Source of the DNA: a virus
Virus record (IMG/VR): IMGVR_UViG_3300047094_002783
Location: 1-58,451 of that record
DNA length: 58,451 nucleotides
Reading direction: 5' to 3' (one strand)
Shown here: positions 57,701-58,451 of the stretch, one piece after another
Numbering within the stretch: the first letter of the stretch is position 1
How the letters are laid out: every line of letters begins with the position of its first letter
Made by a program: the position numbers and the translations under genes
The notes under the pieces: model-generated
The model's database searches: none
Seen by the model: the letters and a program-made list of their open reading frames with translations, nothing else
Told to the model about the DNA's origin: nothing

Positions 57701-58164
57701 CGCTCATCCGGGGCAGCTGAACCCAGGGAGCCGCGGTAGTCGATCTCCAGCCGGTTAACAACCTTCGGCAGCCGGTCGACATTGGCCTGAGTAAGCACCG
57801 CACCGGTGCCGGTCCCCTGCATCGCCAGGTCCATCAGCAGCCCGAAGGCGCTGAGCTGATCGACGTGGACCGAACTGCAGTTGTATGCGCCATAGAAGTT
57901 GCGCTGGTCGGTGGCCCAGGGGGTGCCACCGACCCAAAGCCAGCGCCCCGAAGGCAGGGATGTGAGGTCCAGCTGGTGCCGGCGCAGCAGGGCTTCTTGC
58001 TCAGGGTTCAGTCGACCCAGCTCAACCAGGGCGCTGAGATTGCGCTCGACCACTTGCTCCCAGGATTCACGGCTGCCGTCATCCAGGCGGCGGGAGTAGG
58101 AGCGATAGAACAGAGGGTAAGCAGATCGTGCGTCGGCGGGGAAAGGGTCACTGGAAGGGTGCAT
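54733..58164 (-). CDS. nrdJ: Adenosylcobalamin-dependent (class II) ribonucleotide reductase with intein
   Basis: The extein (~780 residues) shows class II signatures: SGRWLWVGGT and NFYGAYNCSS near the N-terminus, the FGLNPCGEILGSDFLCNLAE active-site loop near residue 415, TTVQPAG at the intein site, and LLTNASPGWHPPKAPYYIRR after it. It reduces ribonucleoside triphosphates with cobalamin, feeding DNA synthesis. ATG at 58164 is preferred over an in-frame GTG 36 bases upstream. Residues 558-920 are an intein. Class II reductases are usual in cyanobacteria and in T7-like cyanophages. Confidence 0.93.
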   Translation of the reverse strand: MHPSSDPFPADARSAYPLFYRSYSRRLDDGSRESWEQVVERNLSALVELGRLNPEQEALLRRHQLDLTSLPSGRWLWVGGTPWATDQRNFYGAYNCSSVHVDQLSAFGLLMDLAMQGTGTGAVLTQANVDRLPKVVNRLEIDYRGSLGSAAPDERSPRTAARLVDCEHLLIKVGDSRDGWVTSYQKLIQLACGVGFFSTSGAIKIAIDLSWVRPPGERLKGFGGVANPSALPEMYARVAGILNRAIGRQLTPLECCLIIDEAARCVVAGNIRRSAGMRQFDEDDLEAAGAKRNLWGQDEQGHWAIDPERDALRMANHTRLFHRKPTRGEVLEAVRSQHACGEGAIQFTPEALARANADILGPQWLKESFLAVIEEGGLEDGAKGLATILFGTGDLDDLDPEQRRELSHRMSRFGLNPCGEILGSDFLCNLAEVHLNRLDPNDSGAVEEAFRAAALTVSVLLHHHFRDERMQEARLRDPIVGVSFTGLFDYFVRALGVDWLRWWAEGRPPHAQGAVFSAYEVKTLRRFRAVVEEEVAAYCEAHDLKVPNRCTTVQPAGCLGLDAVRVTSRGLLLFNEAKLLSAWHQDDPLLIRGTLPMVDTVRNEPRPALRLTLVSGRQIVCTPDHRFWVESMGWVQAQALRIGHELQASPGEHSGRPVATKQLEEPEMSPAKAPSSLTPGLAYVAGISLIKNPARVTWPALRNMAPDCLHFSFPFTEGAAADRLNELFEDLFETPLKRRLSGGTFHLFSREAPLRRWLEINGLLIADTPETDRLPLTLRQSTASAIRSFFAGLIDATASKIRNQPPVIKIQSEPLARHLQQVGEAVGLVFRLQRHQNGKRPYWKLTLSRFWSTAPALDYLATYSLHCQGRDMRKTHNCFGHHYWQVAAIEQIEDTVTADICLDADDDDAWYWAGAIKSHNSKSLLTNASPGWHPPKAPYYIRRITFAKDDPIALACLAYGYPVVPSQSDKDESGRLLSDPRDPRCTEWLVEIPTATPWAELEGAAEIDTGKFPALAQFDFYMSVQKHYSGHNTSATLELTEAEIEPLATAIHTAIDTDQGYISAALLARFEDKETFPRMPFEPISKERYEVLCAEVKRRRVNDCFFGALAHFDSKAVGGAPQVEGPAGCDSDRCLMPEAGPGA
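55405..56493 (-). other. Intein (363 aa) with inactivated LAGLIDADG endonuclease domain
   Basis: It begins CLGLDAVRVTSRGLLLF (block A) with Cys1; block B has CTPDHRFW (T-x2-H); the C-terminus DICLDADDDDAWYWAG...SHN followed by Ser gives blocks F and G. Splicing residues are thus complete. The two endonuclease motifs read AYVAGISLIKN and FFAGLIDATAS: the eighth-position acidic residues are Lys and Thr, so DNA cleavage is unlikely. It interrupts the reductase within the conserved TTVQPAG-(S/T)KSLL site, a known intein position in reductases. Confidence 0.9.
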
Positions 58165-58242
58165 AAAGTGGCGAGTGCAGCTTGGGTAACCTAGAGCCAC
58201 AGCAGGCGTTCCGCGCCCTTGCGAATTGCAAATTTCAATGCC

Positions 58243-58451
58243 ATGGATCGCCGTTACCGTGAGACTCGCGATGCCGTTGATCGAGGCGCTGGCAGCCAGC
58301 GACTGATTGGGGCTTACCTGCAGCGAGCCGCCCGTGACAACCGGCGAGCGGCGGTGATGGGCGGCAGCACGGGCCAGCCCGATCCGGTAGAAGCGGCCCG
58401 AAGGCGGGGCATCACTTCAGCCCTGCGCGGGGCGGAGCGCCGAGAAGGGAA
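58243..58451 (+). CDS. Partial protein, N-terminal 69 residues
   Basis: From ATG it reads MDRRYRETRDAVDRGAGSQR and continues Arg/Ala-rich (AYLQRAARDNRRAAVMGG) to the edge. It is divergent from the reductase gene. The highly basic helix suggests a DNA-binding or virion protein, but too little is visible. The window cuts it. Confidence 0.5.
   Translation, partial: MDRRYRETRDAVDRGAGSQRLIGAYLQRAARDNRRAAVMGGSTGQPDPVEAARRRGITSALRGAERREG

Noticed and set aside
1-58451. CRISPR array, integrase, transposase or photosynthesis genes
   Set aside because: Looked for on both strands; no regular spaced repeats, recombinase signature or psbA/psbD-like protein was found.

Overview
The window is part of a GC-rich tailed double-stranded DNA phage genome, most likely a podovirus-like phage of a cyanobacterium (Synechococcus/Cyanobium type). 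It carries a large terminase subunit, a probable portal, an overlapping scaffold-like gene, an N4 gp56-type major capsid protein, connector, adaptor and fibre genes, two cell-wall hydrolases, an SSB, a DnaQ-like exonuclease, an adenosylcobalamin-dependent ribonucleotide reductase with an intein, and a complete bacterial-type DNA polymerase III alpha subunit. The cyanobacterial assignment rests mainly on DnaE, which reads like a cyanobacterial DnaE around the position where cyanobacteria carry the split DnaE intein. No host genes, rRNA, tRNA, CRISPR array, IS element or integrase were found. Both ends of the window cut through genes.

Layout. (1) 1-7.04 kb, minus strand: small early-type genes, including tandem paralogues, a DEDDh exonuclease, a zinc-ribbon protein, a small membrane protein, SSB and a DUF4326 protein. 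The distal part (5.7-7.07 kb) is built from repeated units of gene, Rho-independent terminator and conserved start-codon-proximal hairpin. Three genes here appear broken by single-base shifts in homopolymers. (2) 7.07-7.92 kb: a lower-GC non-coding divergent region, probably promoters and possibly an origin. (3) 7.92-16.8 kb, plus strand: eleven tightly packed, largely unrecognised genes, many Gly/Ala/Gln-rich, probably virion or ejection proteins. (4) 16.8-24.0 kb, plus: terminase, portal, overlapping scaffold-like gene, an M15 peptidase lysin and small conserved phage genes. (5) 24.0-39.1 kb, minus: tail and fibre genes, including a 1102-residue and a 1802-residue protein, ending in a frameshifted LAGLIDADG-like gene. 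(6) 39.1-46.5 kb, plus: major capsid protein, connector, tail and adaptor genes and a small lectin-domain fibre. (7) 46.5-58.45 kb, mixed: a dATP/dGTP diphosphohydrolase-family gene, DnaE, an HTH protein, a second lysin, a membrane protein, intein-bearing NrdJ and the start of another plus-strand gene.

How the parts fit. DnaE, exonuclease, SSB, NrdJ and the DUF5664 protein form a DNA-synthesis and nucleotide-supply set. Terminase, portal, scaffold and capsid form the head module. Three tail genes share short G-x-G-x-L modules, and two of these share an N-terminal domain, which suggests the adhesion apparatus grew by duplication and domain shuffling. A TAGACT-like hexamer lies about 20-35 bases before several plus-strand gene starts and may mark phage transcription units.

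Limits. All calls come from reading translated sequence and motifs; no database search was run. Domain names for short or divergent proteins are hypotheses.
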